From Aureimonas pseudogalii (GTDB lineage: Bacteria > Pseudomonadota > Alphaproteobacteria > Rhizobiales > Rhizobiaceae), in assembly GCF_014196835.1 (NCBI RefSeq), contig NZ_JACIEK010000005.1:191521-255520 (forward strand): a stretch of DNA of 64,000 nt, given 5' to 3'. The notes beneath the pieces were generated by a model. It did no database searches. It was not told the origin of the DNA and saw nothing but the letters and a program-made list of their open reading frames with translations. Shown here piece after piece: positions 51,271 through 62,393 of the stretch (its first letter is position 1; every line of letters starts with the position of its first letter). Made by a program: the position numbers and the translations under genes.

Positions 51271-51299
51271 TTGGCGCGGGGGAGGCGAACGTGCTATGC
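51271..51299 (+). promoter_or_regulatory. Candidate glyA promoter
   Basis: TTGGCG (51271-51276) and CTATGC (51294-51299) are 17 bases apart, about 55 bases before the glyA start. They lie directly after the ldtP terminator, so a new transcript is expected to begin here. Confidence 0.4.
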
Positions 51300-51354
51300 G
51301 CGCGCATCCCGGTTCTGCCCGCTCGCGCGCCCGCCGGATGCCAAGGAGCCTGCC

Positions 51355-52674
<1,320 letters not shown>

Positions 52675-52686
52675 TCGGGCGCCGCC

Positions 52687-53169
52687 GTGCGCTGCCCCTT
52701 CTGCGGGTCGCAGGATAGCCAGGTGAAGGATTCGCGCCCCGCCGAGGATGGCGGGGCGATCCGACGCCGCCGGGTCTGTCCCGATTGCAACGGTCGCTTC
52801 ACGACCTTCGAGCGCGTGCAGCTGCGCGAGCTCAGCGTCGTCAAGAAGTCCGGTCGCAAGGTGCCGTTCGAGCGCGACAAGCTGGCGCGGTCCGTGCAGA
52901 CGGCGCTGCGCAAGCGGCCGGTGGACGGCGAGCGCGTGGAGCGGCTGATCTCGGGGATCGTGCGCCAGCTGGAATCGACGGGCGAGGGCGACGTGCCGTC
53001 CGAGACCGTCGGCCGCCTCGTGATGGAGGCGCTCCGCGGCGTCGACGACGTCGCCTATGTGCGCTTCGCCTCGGTCTATCGCGACTTCCGCGAGGCCCGC
53101 GACTTCGAGTCCGTCATCGACGAGTTGAAGGCCGACCTCGCGACGGGGCGCGATGACGACGCCCTCTGA
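52687..53169 (+). CDS. nrdR: Transcriptional repressor NrdR
   Basis: Nucleotide-sensing repressor of ribonucleotide reductase genes. The 160-residue protein has the N-terminal zinc ribbon with Cys3, Cys6, Cys31 and Cys34. The ATP-cone domain begins [16 protein letters not shown] and ends near [13 protein letters not shown]. It starts at GTG 52687, where the zinc ribbon begins immediately, so no other start is possible. It is 12 bases after glyA, and its last 17 bases overlap the ribD start. No reductase gene is in this window, so its targets lie elsewhere. Confidence 0.96.
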   Translation: MRCPFCGSQDSQVKDSRPAEDGGAIRRRRVCPDCNGRFTTFERVQLRELSVVKKSGRKVPFERDKLARSVQTALRKRPVDGERVERLISGIVRQLESTGEGDVPSETVGRLVMEALRGVDDVAYVRFASVYRDFREARDFESVIDELKADLATGRDDDAL

Positions 53170-54268
53170 CGCCGGCGCAGGTTTCGACGCGCGCATCATG
53201 GCCGCAGCCCTTCGCCTGTCGCGCCGGCATGTCGGCCTGACGGCGGACAACCCCTCCGTCGGCTGCCTGATCGTGCAGGGCACGGGGAAAAACGCCCGCA
53301 TCGTCGGCCGCGGCGTGACGGCGCTCGGTGGTCGTCCGCATGCCGAGCGCGTCGCGCTGGCAGAGGCCGGCGATGCGGCGAGGGGGGCGGTGGCATATGT
53401 CACGCTGGAGCCCTGCGCGCATCATGGCCGCACCGGCCCCTGCGCCGTCGCCCTGGCGCAGGCCGGCATCGCGGCCGTCGCGATCGGCGCGGACGATCCC
53501 GACCCGCGGGTCGACGGTCGAGGCCGCATCATCCTCCATGCGGCCGGCGTCGTGGTTCACGACCTGATGGCCGAGCCGGAGGGAACGCGTGCCTTCGAGG
53601 GCTTTCTGTCGCGCATCCGCCGTGGGCGGCCCTTCGTCACGCTGAAGATGGCGGTCTCGCGCGACGGCTTCATTGGTCGTCGCGGTGAAGGGCAGATCGC
53701 CATCAGCGGCGCGGTCTCCAACCGGCAGACCCATGGGGTGCGGGCCGAGATGGACGCCATCCTCGTCGGCATCGGCACGGCGCTCGCCGACGACCCCGCG
53801 CTCACCTGCCGTCTGCCGGGACTCAAGAGCCGCTCGCCGGCTCGCATCGTCATCGATCCTCGCCTTCGCCTGCCGCCGGACGGCCAACTCGCCCGAACCG
53901 CACGCGACGTTTCCGTCATCGTCGCGACTGCCGTTGATCCGGATGGAGACGCCGCAAAGGCGCTGAGGAGCCAGGGTTGCCGGCTGCTTCCGCTGACTGC
54001 TGGCGAGGGCGCTCTCCGCTCCCTGCTGGAAGCACTTTCAAGGCTGGGAATTTCGACGCTTCTCGTCGAGGGCGGTGCCGAGACCGCCTCGCGCTTTCTG
54101 CGCGAAGGTCTGGTGGACCGCGTCGTTCTCGTCCGGGGCGCCGTCACGCTCGGAGGACGCGGGGTTGCGGCACCGCCGGAGGTGCGCCATCTCAACGGCT
54201 TCCGCGCAAGCCGGACCGAACGCTTCGGGGGCGACCGCTGGACCGAATACGAGAGGATCGAAGCCTGA
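53153..54268 (+). CDS. ribD: Riboflavin biosynthesis deaminase/reductase RibD
   Basis: Bifunctional enzyme that deaminates the GTP cyclohydrolase II product and then reduces the ribose side chain. The 371-residue protein has an N-terminal cytidine-deaminase-like domain with zinc motif HAE (63-65) and [11 protein letters not shown] (Cys88, Cys97). The reductase domain follows from about 155 ([17 protein letters not shown]) with a C-terminal [12 protein letters not shown]. It begins inside the nrdR 3' end, and its stop shares bases with the ribE start (TGATG), so nrdR, ribD and ribE are tightly coupled. Confidence 0.95.
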   Translation: MTTPSDAGAGFDARIMAAALRLSRRHVGLTADNPSVGCLIVQGTGKNARIVGRGVTALGGRPHAERVALAEAGDAARGAVAYVTLEPCAHHGRTGPCAVALAQAGIAAVAIGADDPDPRVDGRGRIILHAAGVVVHDLMAEPEGTRAFEGFLSRIRRGRPFVTLKMAVSRDGFIGRRGEGQIAISGAVSNRQTHGVRAEMDAILVGIGTALADDPALTCRLPGLKSRSPARIVIDPRLRLPPDGQLARTARDVSVIVATAVDPDGDAAKALRSQGCRLLPLTAGEGALRSLLEALSRLGISTLLVEGGAETASRFLREGLVDRVVLVRGAVTLGGRGVAAPPEVRHLNGFRASRTERFGGDRWTEYERIEA

Positions 54269-54909
54269 TGTTCACCGGTATCGTCTCGGACGTCGGCCGC
54301 ATCGCGATGCGCCAGCCGCTCGACGCGGGCGCGCGCTTTCGCATCGACACCGCCTATGAGCCTGCCGGCATCCTCATCGGCGCCTCGATCGCCTGCTCGG
54401 GCGTCTGCCTGACGGTGACGCGCCTGCCCGAGGCCGGCGCGAACGAGCGCTGGTTCGAGGTCGAGGCGTGGGAGGAGGCGCTGCGCCTGACCACCGCCGG
54501 CACCTGGAGCGAGGGCACGCGTCTCAATCTCGAGCGCTCGCTGAAGATCGGTGACGAGATCGGCGGCCATCTCGTCTCCGGCCATGTCGACGGACAGGCG
54601 GGCATCGTCTCGCGCACGGAAGAAGGGGAGGCGGTGCGCTTCGTCCTCGAAGCGCCGCCGGCGCTGTCGCGTTTCGTCGCGCAGAAGGGCTCGGTCTGCC
54701 TCGACGGCACGTCGCTCACCGTCAACGCCGTCGAGGGGCACCGCTTCGACGTGCTGCTGATCCGCCACTCGCTGGAGGTCACCACCTGGGGCGAAAAGCG
54801 CGGCGGCGATTCGGTGAACCTTGAGGTGGATCAGATTGCGCGGTATGCGGAACGTCTGTTCGGCTCCGGCTCGGCGGTCGAAAGGCTACAGGGCGATCGG
54901 GGCCATTGA
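54268..54909 (+). CDS. ribE: Riboflavin synthase alpha chain
   Basis: Dismutates two 6,7-dimethyl-8-ribityllumazine molecules to riboflavin. The 213-residue protein starts with the diagnostic [11 protein letters not shown] and consists of two similar lumazine-binding barrels. The first has [13 protein letters not shown] and the second [14 protein letters not shown], with conserved [11 protein letters not shown] between. The ATG at 54268 overlaps the ribD stop. The riboflavin genes here lack ribBA, which must lie elsewhere. A 118-base spacer separates it from ribH. Confidence 0.96.
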   Translation: MFTGIVSDVGRIAMRQPLDAGARFRIDTAYEPAGILIGASIACSGVCLTVTRLPEAGANERWFEVEAWEEALRLTTAGTWSEGTRLNLERSLKIGDEIGGHLVSGHVDGQAGIVSRTEEGEAVRFVLEAPPALSRFVAQKGSVCLDGTSLTVNAVEGHRFDVLLIRHSLEVTTWGEKRGGDSVNLEVDQIARYAERLFGSGSAVERLQGDRGH

Positions 54910-55027
54910 CCGACGCCGGACGCCGTCTCGTGTCGTCGCATGTCATCGTCGCAGTCCGCCCAGCACCCGGTGTCCCGTCGACCCCGGGTGCGTTCGTCCG
55001 ATTCGATCGCCTGGAAGGTTTCATCCC

Positions 55028-55474
55028 ATGCCCGCACCCCACATCCTGATCGTCGAGGCGCGGTTCTACGACCACATCGCCGATCACCTGCTGACGGGGG
55101 CGAAGGCCCATCTCGAAGCGGCCGGCGCGACCTACGACGTGGTGACGGTGCCCGGCGCCCTCGAAGTGCCCGCTGCTATCGGCTTCGCCCTCTCGGCGGC
55201 CGACGAAGGCTCGCGCGAGTATGACGGGTTCGTGGCGCTCGGCTGCGTCATCCGCGGCGAGACCTATCATTTCGACATCGTCGCCAACGAATCCTGCCGC
55301 GCGCTGATGGATCTTTCGGTGCAGGAGGGCCTCGCGATCGGCAACGGCATCCTCACCGTCGAGAACGAGGAGCAGGCGCTGGAGCGCGCCGTCCCCGAGC
55401 GCAAGAACAAGGGCGGCGGCGCGGCCGGGACCGCGCTCACGATGATCGCGCTTCGCACGCGGCTCGGGAGCTGA
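55028..55474 (+). CDS. ribH: 6,7-dimethyl-8-ribityllumazine synthase
   Basis: Condenses the RibD-pathway pyrimidine with dihydroxybutanone phosphate. The 148-residue protein has the substrate loop [11 protein letters not shown], the [17 protein letters not shown] block with general-base His81, and [12 protein letters not shown] with [14 protein letters not shown] at the phosphate site. The start is ATG 55028; the upstream in-frame extension is not homologous. nusB follows after four bases. The spacer before it is too short and featureless for an FMN riboswitch. Confidence 0.96.
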   Translation: MPAPHILIVEARFYDHIADHLLTGAKAHLEAAGATYDVVTVPGALEVPAAIGFALSAADEGSREYDGFVALGCVIRGETYHFDIVANESCRALMDLSVQEGLAIGNGILTVENEEQALERAVPERKNKGGGAAGTALTMIALRTRLGS

Positions 55475-55478
55475 CGAG

Positions 55479-55979
55479 ATGACCGAGACCGCGACCCGAA
55501 CCTTCCGCCCCGCCAACAAACGCGGCGCCGCGCGTCTCGCCGCAGTGCAGGCGCTCTACCAGATGGATATCGGTGGCACCGGCCTTCTCGAAACGGTGGC
55601 CGAGTACGAATCCTTCCGGCTCGGTCAGGAGATCGACGGCGCCACCTATCTCGAAGCCGACCCCGCCTGGTTTCGCGACATCGTCTCCGGCGTGGTGCGC
55701 GGCCAGACCTTCATCGATCCGTTGATCCACTCCTCGCTGACCGCCGACTGGCCGCTCTCGCGCCTCGACACGACGTTGCGCGCCATCCTGCGGGCGGGCA
55801 CCTACGAGGTGACGGCGCGCAAGGACGTTCCGGTCGCCGTCATCGTCAGCGAATATGTCGACATCGCCAAGGCCTTCTACGGGGAGGACGAGCCCCGTCT
55901 CGTCAACGCCGTGCTCGACCGCGTCTCGCGCCGTTCGCGCGGCGAGGGTCGCGGCGCAGATCCCGTCGAGAAGGACTGA
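55479..55979 (+). CDS. nusB: Transcription antitermination factor NusB
   Basis: Binds boxA RNA with NusE (S10) in ribosomal RNA antitermination. The 166-residue all-helical protein has [20 protein letters not shown] at the start and [15 protein letters not shown] in the middle. The family C-terminal block [33 protein letters not shown] is present. It is four bases after ribH, the widely conserved ribH-nusB pair. The C-terminal tail of about 15 charged residues is longer than in E. coli. Confidence 0.95.
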   Translation: MTETATRTFRPANKRGAARLAAVQALYQMDIGGTGLLETVAEYESFRLGQEIDGATYLEADPAWFRDIVSGVVRGQTFIDPLIHSSLTADWPLSRLDTTLRAILRAGTYEVTARKDVPVAVIVSEYVDIAKAFYGEDEPRLVNAVLDRVSRRSRGEGRGADPVEKD

Positions 55980-56056
55980 CCGTCGCGGACGGCCGGATAC
56001 GAAGACGGGACCGGCGAAGCGCCGATCCCGTCCGAACGTTTCGGATGGACGAGGGC

Positions 56057-56557
56057 TTAGCGCCCCGCCGACATGCCGCTGGAGCGACCGATCGAATCGA
56101 GGATGCTGCCGCCGGACGGACCTTCGTCCGAGAGGATCGAGCCGAGGAAGCTGGAATCCTTGCCGCCGGTCGGGGTCGTGCGCGAGATGAAGTCAAAGAC
56201 TCGTCCGTCCTGCAGCCCGTAATTGGCGATGCGCGTGACCGTGTTGTCGGCTCCGAAATAGACCGCGAGAATGCGCTGCTCGACGAGCCTCGGGTTCATG
56301 AAGGCGACCGGGCGAACGCGCTTCTGCGAGATGTAGTAGAAGACCTCGTTGTCGAAGGTCGCGGTGGTCGAGGGCGAGCCCAGCGCCAGCATCACCTGCT
56401 CGCGGCTCGAGCCGACCGGCACCTGCGCCAGCGCCTGTTCGTCGACAATGTAGCCCTGGTTGTAGACCTGTGCGGTCTGGCATCCGCCGAGAGCCATGAG
56501 GGCACCGAAACCGGCCGCCATCAGGAGGGGCCGAAGAGGACGGTTGGTTTCGATCAC
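56057..56557 (-). CDS. bamE: Outer-membrane lipoprotein BamE (SmpA/OmlA family)
   Basis: Probable lipoprotein component of the BAM complex that inserts beta-barrels such as LptD. From GTG 56557 the precursor is 166 residues, with a hydrophobic signal and lipobox MALGGC (modified Cys26). The SmpA/OmlA domain follows (about 33-120: GYIVDEQALAQVPVGSSREQVMLALGSPSTTATFDNEVFYYIS), matching the BamE fold order. The Gly/Ser-rich tail after about 125 is unstructured and unusual for E. coli BamE. GGGGAG ten bases upstream supports the GTG. It converges with nusB. Confidence 0.88.
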   Translation of the reverse strand: MIETNRPLRPLLMAAGFGALMALGGCQTAQVYNQGYIVDEQALAQVPVGSSREQVMLALGSPSTTATFDNEVFYYISQKRVRPVAFMNPRLVEQRILAVYFGADNTVTRIANYGLQDGRVFDFISRTTPTGGKDSSFLGSILSDEGPSGGSILDSIGRSSGMSAGR

Positions 56558-56739
56558 GCGGATATGACTCCCCCGAAGAACACGCTGGACCCGACCCCTA
56601 CCGGCCGACTGGGTCGGAAATGGGGGCGCTTCGTCCGTCGCGAAGGTTGCGACTTGGTAAAGCACTCGGGGAAGCGTTGCAATCGCGGGCCTGCCGTGCG
56701 AACCCCCGGGCCAACGGACGAGGAAGGTCGGCGGTCCCC

Positions 56740-57282
56740 ATGCTCGAGAGCCTGCGCAGACGGCGCCAGAACCGGCAGGTCGTCGATCGGCTGTGGGACG
56801 AGGTCGTCGCGCGCGCCCGCCGGCCCAAGCGGTTCCTGGAGGGCGGACTGCCCGACACGGTGTTCGGACGCTTCGAATCGCTGTCGATCGAGGTCTTCCT
56901 GCTGCTGCGCCGCTGCGGCGCCGACGCCTCTCTCTCGGCGCTGTCGCAGGATCTCGTCGATCGCTTCATGACCGATCTCGACCACTCGATGCGCGAACTC
57001 GGCGTCGGCTATCTCGCCGTGCCCAAGCGCATGCGCAAGCTCGCGGGGCGCTTCTACGCCCGTGTCGCGCTCTACGAGCCGGCCGTGTCGGGCCGCGACG
57101 TCGCGGCGTTGGCGAAGGCGCTGCGTGAGACGGCATTCGTCGATGCGCCGGGCGGCGACGCCGACCGCGCCGAGGCCTTGGCGGCGCAGATCCTGGCGGC
57201 CGATCTTGATTATCGCCATATGAAGTCCGAGGCCATTCTGGCCGGCAGCCTCAACGGGGAACAGCAGGAATCGTCGCCATGA
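56740..57282 (+). CDS. Ubiquinol-cytochrome c chaperone family protein
   Basis: Homologue of the CBP3/UQCC1 chaperone that helps assemble cytochrome b of the bc1 complex. The 180-residue protein is largely helical, with ESLSIEVFLLLRRC, LSQDLVDRFMTDLDHSMRELGVGYLAVPKRMRKLAGRFYARVALYE and a C-terminal LAAQILAADLDYRHMKSEAI. These match the bacterial family (DUF members near yceD). ATG 56740 is preceded by AGGAAGG. It overlaps yceD by four bases and diverges from bamE, the usual alphaproteobacterial arrangement bamE / CBP3-like / yceD / plsX / fabH. Confidence 0.88.
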   Translation: MLESLRRRRQNRQVVDRLWDEVVARARRPKRFLEGGLPDTVFGRFESLSIEVFLLLRRCGADASLSALSQDLVDRFMTDLDHSMRELGVGYLAVPKRMRKLAGRFYARVALYEPAVSGRDVAALAKALRETAFVDAPGGDADRAEALAAQILAADLDYRHMKSEAILAGSLNGEQQESSP

Positions 57283-57851
57283 CCGAAGAGAAGACCGTCG
57301 CCGCGCCGTCGCCGATCTCGCTGGAAGTCTGGGTCGCCAAACTGCCGCAGAACGGCATGCCGATCCGCTTCGAGGCGAGCGAGGCGGACTGCGCGGCCTT
57401 GGCCGACCACATGGGCGTGGTCGCGGTGGAAGCGATGGCGGCCGATCTCGTCGTCAAGCGCTGGAAGCGCGACGGGGTGGCCGTCGACGGACGGTTGACG
57501 GCGGCCGTGGTGCAGGCCTGCGTGGTGACCCTCGACCCCGTGCACGAGACGATCGACGAGCCGGTCGAGTTCGTCTTCGTGCCCGAGACCTCGAAGCTCG
57601 CGCGCATCGCGCCGACAAGCGACGGCGAGCTGCATCTCGACCCCGAAGGCGCCGACATTCCCGAGACCTTCCGCGGCGAGAAGATCGACCTCGGCACGTT
57701 TCTGACCGAGCTCCTGGCGCTGTCGCTCGATCCCTATCCGCGCTCCGACGGCGCCGAATTCACCGAACTCGACACCGATCCCGATCCCACCGGCGGCGTC
57801 GTCTCGCCGTTTGCCGGCCTCAAGCGGCTGCAGGATGGCGACAAAGGCTGA
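57279..57851 (+). CDS. YceD family protein (DUF177)
   Basis: Member of the YceD family, thought to take part in 23S rRNA or large-subunit accumulation and usually encoded with rpmF and plsX. The 190-residue protein has the N-terminal acidic or hydrophobic half and a central strand block with VVQACVVTLDPVHETIDEPVEFVFVP, where the family has its conserved Cys-Val-x-x-Leu-Pro motif. The IDLGTFLTELLALSLDPYPR block follows. rpmF is not present between it and plsX, as is common in Rhizobiales. The ATG overlaps the preceding stop. Confidence 0.88.
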   Translation: MTEEKTVAAPSPISLEVWVAKLPQNGMPIRFEASEADCAALADHMGVVAVEAMAADLVVKRWKRDGVAVDGRLTAAVVQACVVTLDPVHETIDEPVEFVFVPETSKLARIAPTSDGELHLDPEGADIPETFRGEKIDLGTFLTELLALSLDPYPRSDGAEFTELDTDPDPTGGVVSPFAGLKRLQDGDKG

Positions 57852-57954
57852 AACCGCCGGACGGCGAGGCTGGCGGGACGCGCGTTCCTGTGGTTAACCC
57901 ACCCGCCGAGCCTGCCTTCGGGTGGCGCCCCCGCGTTTTGAAAGAGAGCCTATC

Positions 57955-59046
57955 TTGGAATCCAAAACCTCCATCACCATCGCGCTCGACGCCATGGGCG
58001 GAGATCACGGGCCGCAGGTCGTTCTTTCCGGCGCTCAGATCGCGCTCGAGCGCCATCCCGACGTTCGCTTCCTGCTGTTCGGCCAGGAAGCGAGCGTCCT
58101 GCCGGTGCTGGAGCAGATGCCGAAGCTGAAGGCGCGCTCCGTCTTCCGCCATTGCGAGATCTCGATCCGCATGGACGACAAGCCGAGCCAGGCGCTGCGG
58201 CAGGGGCGCTACAAATCCTCGATGTGGCAGGCGATCGAGGCGGTGAAGACCGGCGAAGCCGCGGTGGCCGTCTCGGCCGGCAACACCGGCGCGCTCATGG
58301 CCATGGCGAAGTTCTGCCTGCGCACCATGGCCAACATCGAGCGCCCGGCCATCGCCGCGATCTGGCCGACCGAGCGCGGCGAGAGCGTCGTGCTCGACGT
58401 CGGCGCGACGATCGGCGCCGACTCGCAGCAACTCATCGACTTCTCGGTGATGGGCGCCGCCATGGCCCGTGCGCTCTTCCACATCGAACGGCCGACCGTC
58501 GGACTCCTCAACATCGGCACCGAGGAGGTCAAGGGCCAGGACGACGTGAAGGAGGCCGGCCGCCTTCTGAAGGAGACCGAACTCGCGGGTCTCGAATATC
58601 GCGGCTTCGTCGAGGGCAACGATCTCGGCAAGGGCACTGTGGATGTCGTCGTGACCGAAGGTTTCACCGGCAACATCGCGTTGAAGACCGCCGAGGGCAC
58701 CGCGCGCCAGATCGCCAGCTATCTGCGCGCGGCGATGACGCGCACCTGGATGGCCAAGCTCGGCTACTTCTTCGCCAAGAGCGCCTTCGATCGCCTCCGC
58801 GACAAGATGGACCCTCGCAAGGTCAATGGCGGCGTCTTCCTCGGCCTCAACGGCGTGGTGATCAAGAGCCACGGCAGCTCCGACGCCGAGGGCACCGCCG
58901 CTGCGATCGACGTCGCCTATGCGATGGCCGCCAACGGGTTGCTGGCCAAGATCGAGGCCGATCTCGGCGACGTCTACGCCCATATCAGTTCGCCCGTCGT
59001 GGTCGAGCCGGTGGTAGACGAGCCGGACGTGGAGGACGTGCGATGA
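57955..59046 (+). CDS. plsX: Phosphate acyltransferase PlsX
   Basis: Makes acyl-phosphate from acyl-ACP and phosphate for PlsY-dependent lysophosphatidate synthesis. The 363-residue protein has the family start [16 protein letters not shown]. It continues with [29 protein letters not shown] and [28 protein letters not shown] favour TTG 57955 because AAAGAGAG lies six bases upstream and the conserved region begins seven residues in; GTG 57922 is an in-frame alternative adding 11 residues. It overlaps fabH by four bases. Confidence 0.93.
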   Translation: MESKTSITIALDAMGGDHGPQVVLSGAQIALERHPDVRFLLFGQEASVLPVLEQMPKLKARSVFRHCEISIRMDDKPSQALRQGRYKSSMWQAIEAVKTGEAAVAVSAGNTGALMAMAKFCLRTMANIERPAIAAIWPTERGESVVLDVGATIGADSQQLIDFSVMGAAMARALFHIERPTVGLLNIGTEEVKGQDDVKEAGRLLKETELAGLEYRGFVEGNDLGKGTVDVVVTEGFTGNIALKTAEGTARQIASYLRAAMTRTWMAKLGYFFAKSAFDRLRDKMDPRKVNGGVFLGLNGVVIKSHGSSDAEGTAAAIDVAYAMAANGLLAKIEADLGDVYAHISSPVVVEPVVDEPDVEDVR

Positions 59047-60014
59047 GCGCCATCCGCTCCGTGGTCGTGGGAACCGGCTCGGCGCTTCCCGCCAACCTCG
59101 TCACGAACGGGGATCTCGAAGCCCGCGTCGAGACGTCGGACGCATGGATCCAGCAGCGCACCGGCATCCGCCAGCGCTATGTGGCGGGGGAGGGCGAGAC
59201 CACCGTCTCGCTCGGCGAGACCGCGGCGCGCCGCGCGCTCGACGCCGCAGGCCTGCAGCCCGCCGACATCGACCTCATCGTGCTCGCCACCGCGACGCCG
59301 GACCTGACGTTTCCTGCCTCCGCCGTGCAGGTGCAGCGCCGGCTCGGCATCAGCCATGGCTTCGCTTTCGATCTTCAGGCGGTGTGCAGCGGTTTCGTCT
59401 ACGCGCTGACCACGGCCGATCTCTACCTGAAGTCCGGCATGGCGAAGCGCGCCCTCGTGATCGGTGCCGAAACGTTCAGCCGCATTCTCGACTGGAGCGA
59501 CCGGACGACCTGCGTCCTCTTCGGCGACGGGGCCGGCGCGGTCGTGCTCGAAGCCCGCAATGAGGCGGACGACGGGCGCGGCATCCTCGTCTCCAGCCTA
59601 CGGGCCGACGGCAGCCACGGCGACAAGCTCTATGTCGACGGCGGGCCGTCCTCCACGGGAACCGTCGGACACCTGCGCATGGAAGGCCGCGAGGTCTTCA
59701 AGCATGCGGTCGGCATGATCACCGACGTGGTCGAGGATTCCTTCGCCCGCCTCGCGATCACCGCCGAGGACGTCGACTGGTTCGTGCCGCATCAGGCCAA
59801 CCGGCGCATCATCGACGCCTCCGCCAAGAAGCTCGGCATCGCCGCGGAGAAGGTCGTGGTGACCGTCGGCGAGCATGGCAACACCTCGGCCGCCTCCATC
59901 CCGCTGGCGCTCGACGTCGCGGTGCGCGACGGACGCATTCGCGAGGGCGACCTCGTGCTGCTCGAAGCCATGGGCGGCGGCTTCACCTGGGGCGCGGTGG
60001 TGCTTCGCTGGTAG
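59043..60014 (+). CDS. fabH: Beta-ketoacyl-ACP synthase III FabH
   Basis: Starts fatty acid synthesis by condensing acetyl-CoA with malonyl-ACP. The 323-residue protein has the Cys-His-Asn triad: Cys115 in [12 protein letters not shown], His250 in [11 protein letters not shown] and Asn280 in GEHGNTSAA. The N-terminal [16 protein letters not shown] loop that shapes the primer pocket is typical. Its product feeds FabG and FabF encoded at the other end of the window. It overlaps plsX by four bases and precedes ihfA by 106 bases. Confidence 0.96.
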   Translation: MSAIRSVVVGTGSALPANLVTNGDLEARVETSDAWIQQRTGIRQRYVAGEGETTVSLGETAARRALDAAGLQPADIDLIVLATATPDLTFPASAVQVQRRLGISHGFAFDLQAVCSGFVYALTTADLYLKSGMAKRALVIGAETFSRILDWSDRTTCVLFGDGAGAVVLEARNEADDGRGILVSSLRADGSHGDKLYVDGGPSSTGTVGHLRMEGREVFKHAVGMITDVVEDSFARLAITAEDVDWFVPHQANRRIIDASAKKLGIAAEKVVVTVGEHGNTSAASIPLALDVAVRDGRIREGDLVLLEAMGGGFTWGAVVLRW

Positions 60015-60022
60015 CGAGCAAC

Positions 60023-60050
60023 TTGATTCAACTTTAGTTTTCGGTATTTT
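60023..60050 (+). promoter_or_regulatory. Candidate ihfA promoter
   Basis: TTGATT (60023-60028) and TATTTT (60045-60050) are 16 bases apart in a strikingly AT-rich patch just after fabH. The leader would be about 65 bases. AT-rich stretches can also be IHF sites, so autoregulation is conceivable. Confidence 0.45.
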
Positions 60051-60120
60051 CGAGTGGCGGACCGGTCCGTCGAGTCCGGCTCGACGCACGGCACGCGGCT
60101 GGGGGCAGCAGGGGAAGCGC

Positions 60121-60462
60121 ATGGGTGACAGAACGGTGACGCGAGCCGATCTCGCCGAGGCGGTGTTCCGCAAGATCGGATTGTCCCGGACCGAATCGGC
60201 GTATCTCGTCGAATCGATTCTCGAGGAGATCTGTTCGACGATCGCGCGCGGTGAAGCCGTGAAGGTCTCGTCCTTCGGGTCGTTTCTGGTGCGCGACAAG
60301 AACGAGCGCGTCGGGCGCAATCCCAAGACCGGCGAGGAAGTGCCGATCTCGCCGCGACGCGTCGCCGTGTTCAAGCCCTCGAACGTGATGAAGGACCGTA
60401 TCCTCGAGGCCCATGGCCTTCGCGGCGACGGTCGGGACACGATCCTGAAGGCGGCCGAGTGA
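60121..60462 (+). CDS. ihfA: Integration host factor subunit alpha
   Basis: DNA-bending nucleoid protein that forms a heterodimer with IhfB. The 113-residue protein has the HU/IHF fold with [22 protein letters not shown], the core [41 protein letters not shown] and the DNA-arm segment [12 protein letters not shown] containing the intercalating Pro. About 10 extra residues extend the C-terminus compared with E. coli. It is followed by a MerR gene 16 bases later, a pairing seen across alphaproteobacteria and also in E. coli-type ihfA loci. Confidence 0.95.
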   Translation: MGDRTVTRADLAEAVFRKIGLSRTESAYLVESILEEICSTIARGEAVKVSSFGSFLVRDKNERVGRNPKTGEEVPISPRRVAVFKPSNVMKDRILEAHGLRGDGRDTILKAAE

Positions 60463-60478
60463 GACGGTTGGCCTCCGC

Positions 60479-61021
60479 ATGAGCGACAAGAGCGCAGACG
60501 CCTTCCGGACCATCAGCGAGGTGGCCGAGGAACTCGACCTGCCCCAGCATGTCCTGCGCTTCTGGGAGACGCGCTTTCCACAGATCAAGCCGATGAAGCG
60601 CGGCGGTGGCCGGCGCTACTACCGGCGCGACGACGTCGAACTGCTGAAGGGCATCCGGACGCTTCTCTACGTACGCGGCTTCACGATTCGCGGTGTCCAG
60701 AGAATCCTCAAGGAGAGCGGCAACCGCGCCGTGATGGCCATCGGCGGCGGCGATCTCTCGGGCCTGGAGGCGCTCCAGTCCGGGCGCGGCGCGCCGGAGG
60801 ATCTCGAGCCGATGGACGGGGACGACGAGGTCGAGGCGGACGAGCCCTACGCACCGGTGGACCGCTCTCGGGGCGGCCTGTCCAATCTCCTGCGCCGAGA
60901 CCGCGACCTCGGCCCCGTCGTCGGCAGCGGTCCCGCGCTCGGCGGCGACGCCACGACGCAGCTGAACGGCGTGCTGCTCGAACTACTGGAACTGAAGCGA
61001 CTTCTCGATCAGGTTCGCTGA
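60479..61021 (+). CDS. MerR-family transcriptional regulator
   Basis: Winged-helix regulator with unknown effector. The 180-residue protein has an N-terminal MerR DNA-binding domain ([47 protein letters not shown], about 9-58). The coiled linker helix begins [18 protein letters not shown]. An acidic, low-complexity region follows (about 100-150, many Asp/Glu/Gly), and a C-terminal helix rich in Leu ([14 protein letters not shown]) could dimerise. There is no Cys-containing metal or redox site, so it is unlike MerR or SoxR proper. It is co-directional with ihfA, 16 bases apart. Confidence 0.9.
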   Translation: MSDKSADAFRTISEVAEELDLPQHVLRFWETRFPQIKPMKRGGGRRYYRRDDVELLKGIRTLLYVRGFTIRGVQRILKESGNRAVMAIGGGDLSGLEALQSGRGAPEDLEPMDGDDEVEADEPYAPVDRSRGGLSNLLRRDRDLGPVVGSGPALGGDATTQLNGVLLELLELKRLLDQVR

Positions 61022-61450
61022 GGCATTCTCGCGCCGAAGGGAAGGTGGGGGGCAGAGTTGCGGCTCCGTTGCGCTTTGGTGACCCGCGCTGCTGCTCCAG
61101 TTTGCTCCGCCGCATGCATTAATAGCCCACGCCGCTTCGCGTTCATCCGGAGACGACATGAGGCGACGATTCCACAATCGCTCGGCGAAGGTGGGATGCA
61201 GTTCTTCACCGCCGCCTTGTGACCGTCACAGGGCGTCGGATCGGACACTCACAAGATTTTCTGCCTCTCCGTAAACACCGTTCGGACCATCGGGTTCGGT
61301 CGAGTTTGGGCAGTCAACGGTGAGATGCAATGGTTCTGCCTCGATGATCTCCCGGAGCATGAACGCGCGGCGAACATCCACGGCATTCGCGGCAGGAGAC
61401 CCCGAATGCGCTTGCGTTCGACCGCCCCGTTCTATAGGGATCTCCTCAGT
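61022..61450. other. Spacer of 429 bases before tRNA-Pro(GGG)
   Basis: No convincing protein gene lies between the MerR regulator and the tRNA. A minus-strand frame over 61226-61528 is an antisense shadow of the tRNA. The region is less GC-rich than neighbouring coding sequence, which fits a non-coding spacer. A promoter for the tRNA is expected close to 61400-61450 but none is clear. Confidence 0.5.
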
Positions 61451-61527
61451 CGGAGCGTAGCGCAGTCTGGTAGCGCACTTGGATGGGGTCCAAGGGGTCG
61501 GAGGTTCGAATCCTCTCGCTCCGACCA
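61451..61527 (+). tRNA. tRNA-Pro (anticodon GGG)
   Basis: The cloverleaf fits: the acceptor CGGAGCG pairs with CGCTCCG, the D-arm is TAGCGCAGTCTGGTAGCGCA, the anticodon stem CTTGG/CCAAG has a seven-base loop ATGGGGT, and the T-arm has GAGG-TTCGAAT-CCTC. Discriminator A is followed by an encoded CCA. The loop reads GGG, decoding CCC and CCU proline codons. It is on the plus strand. Confidence 0.96.
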
Positions 61528-62081
61528 TTTCCCATTTTTTTCATCGTCTTTGGTTGGGTCGTCGGCTGTCGTCGGTAACCATGCGGGCTATAGCGAATGG
61601 CATAAGCTGCCTGTCGTCGAGGCTTGCGTCCTCATGGTCGCCTGTTCGTTTGGCGATTGTCGACGGCTCGGGCGGAAGGGTCGACGAGACGGCGGTGATC
61701 GTCCTTCTGTCCGGGGCCGAGCCTTGCGTGTGACTCCTCATCAAAGCAGCACCCAGCGATCGATCTGCCGAGTGTGCATGTGATCATTCAAGACCAAGAC
61801 GAGACGTCAACGAGACCGTTCGCTCGCGCTGGATAGCCGGAAGCGGCAGGTTTCAGGGGTGTCATCCGCCAGCGCGACGAGTTGACCGGGTATGAGGAGG
61901 CCCGCTGTTGAAGCTGTCGGAAGGAGTGCGGGTGATGCTTTGCGTCAGTCCATCTTCGGACGGTCATGCGCGGATCGAGCACCCGAAAATCGATGCTCGC
62001 CGATCGTATTCGGCTTTGCATCTCGTCGTTCGAGCTTGCTGGTGGCGTCGGGTAGAGATGGCCAGCATATCGAAAATGAAG
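61528..62081. other. Spacer of 554 bases between the two proline tRNA genes
   Basis: No gene recognised. Frames are short and their translations lack any family features. The composition is intermediate, lower in GC than core coding DNA. The spacer separates inverted tRNA-Pro genes, which face each other's 3' ends. Confidence 0.45.
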
Positions 62082-62158
62082 TGGTCGGAGTGGCAGGATT
62101 TGAACCTGCGACCCCCTCGTCCCGAACGAGGTGCGCTACCAGGCTGCGCTACACTCCG
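62082..62158 (-). tRNA. tRNA-Pro (anticodon CGG)
   Basis: On the minus strand the acceptor CGGAGTG pairs with CACTCCG. The D-arm is nearly the same as in the GGG species, and the anticodon stem CCTCG/CGAGG has loop TTCGGGA, giving anticodon CGG for the CCG codon, very common in GC-rich genes. The T-arm is GCAGG-TTCAAAT-CCTGC and CCA is encoded. Confidence 0.96.
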
Positions 62159-62318
62159 CGACCGGGTTTGCGTATAGCCGCACCGTACCCGATCCGCAAC
62201 CGCTTTTCGCATGAGACCGCATCGACGCCGCGCGGATTTGCGCCTCGCCTTCCGTGCCGGGACGGTTGCTTCGGTGCTTGGCCGCGATTATAGACGGGAA
62301 CGCCGTCACGACGGCCGT

Positions 62319-62393
62319 TGGGGCGTAGCCAAGTGGTAAGGCAGCGGTTTTTGGTACCGCCATCCCCTGGTTCGAATCCAGGCGCCCCAGCCA
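62319..62393 (+). tRNA. tRNA-Gln (anticodon TTG)
   Basis: The acceptor TGGGGCG pairs with CGCCCCA, the D-arm is GCCAAGTGGTAAGGC and the anticodon stem GCGGT/ACCGC carries loop TTTTGGT with anticodon TTG. The T-arm is CCTGG-TTCGAAT-CCAGG. Discriminator G is followed by an encoded CCA. The 3' end marks an abrupt composition change, so it may be an integration site. Confidence 0.96.

Noticed and set aside
54910..55027. Possible FMN riboswitch before ribH
   Set aside because: The spacer is only 118 bases and lacks the conserved RFN element helices; riboflavin genes here also appear co-transcribed from upstream.
61226..61528. Minus-strand frame starting with a GARGFEPPTP-like peptide
   Set aside because: It is the reverse-strand translation of tRNA-Pro(GGG), a well-known class of spurious protein annotation.
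61908..62177. Plus-strand frame containing WQDLNLRPPRPERG
   Set aside because: It is the antisense translation of the minus-strand tRNA-Pro(CGG) and not a protein gene.
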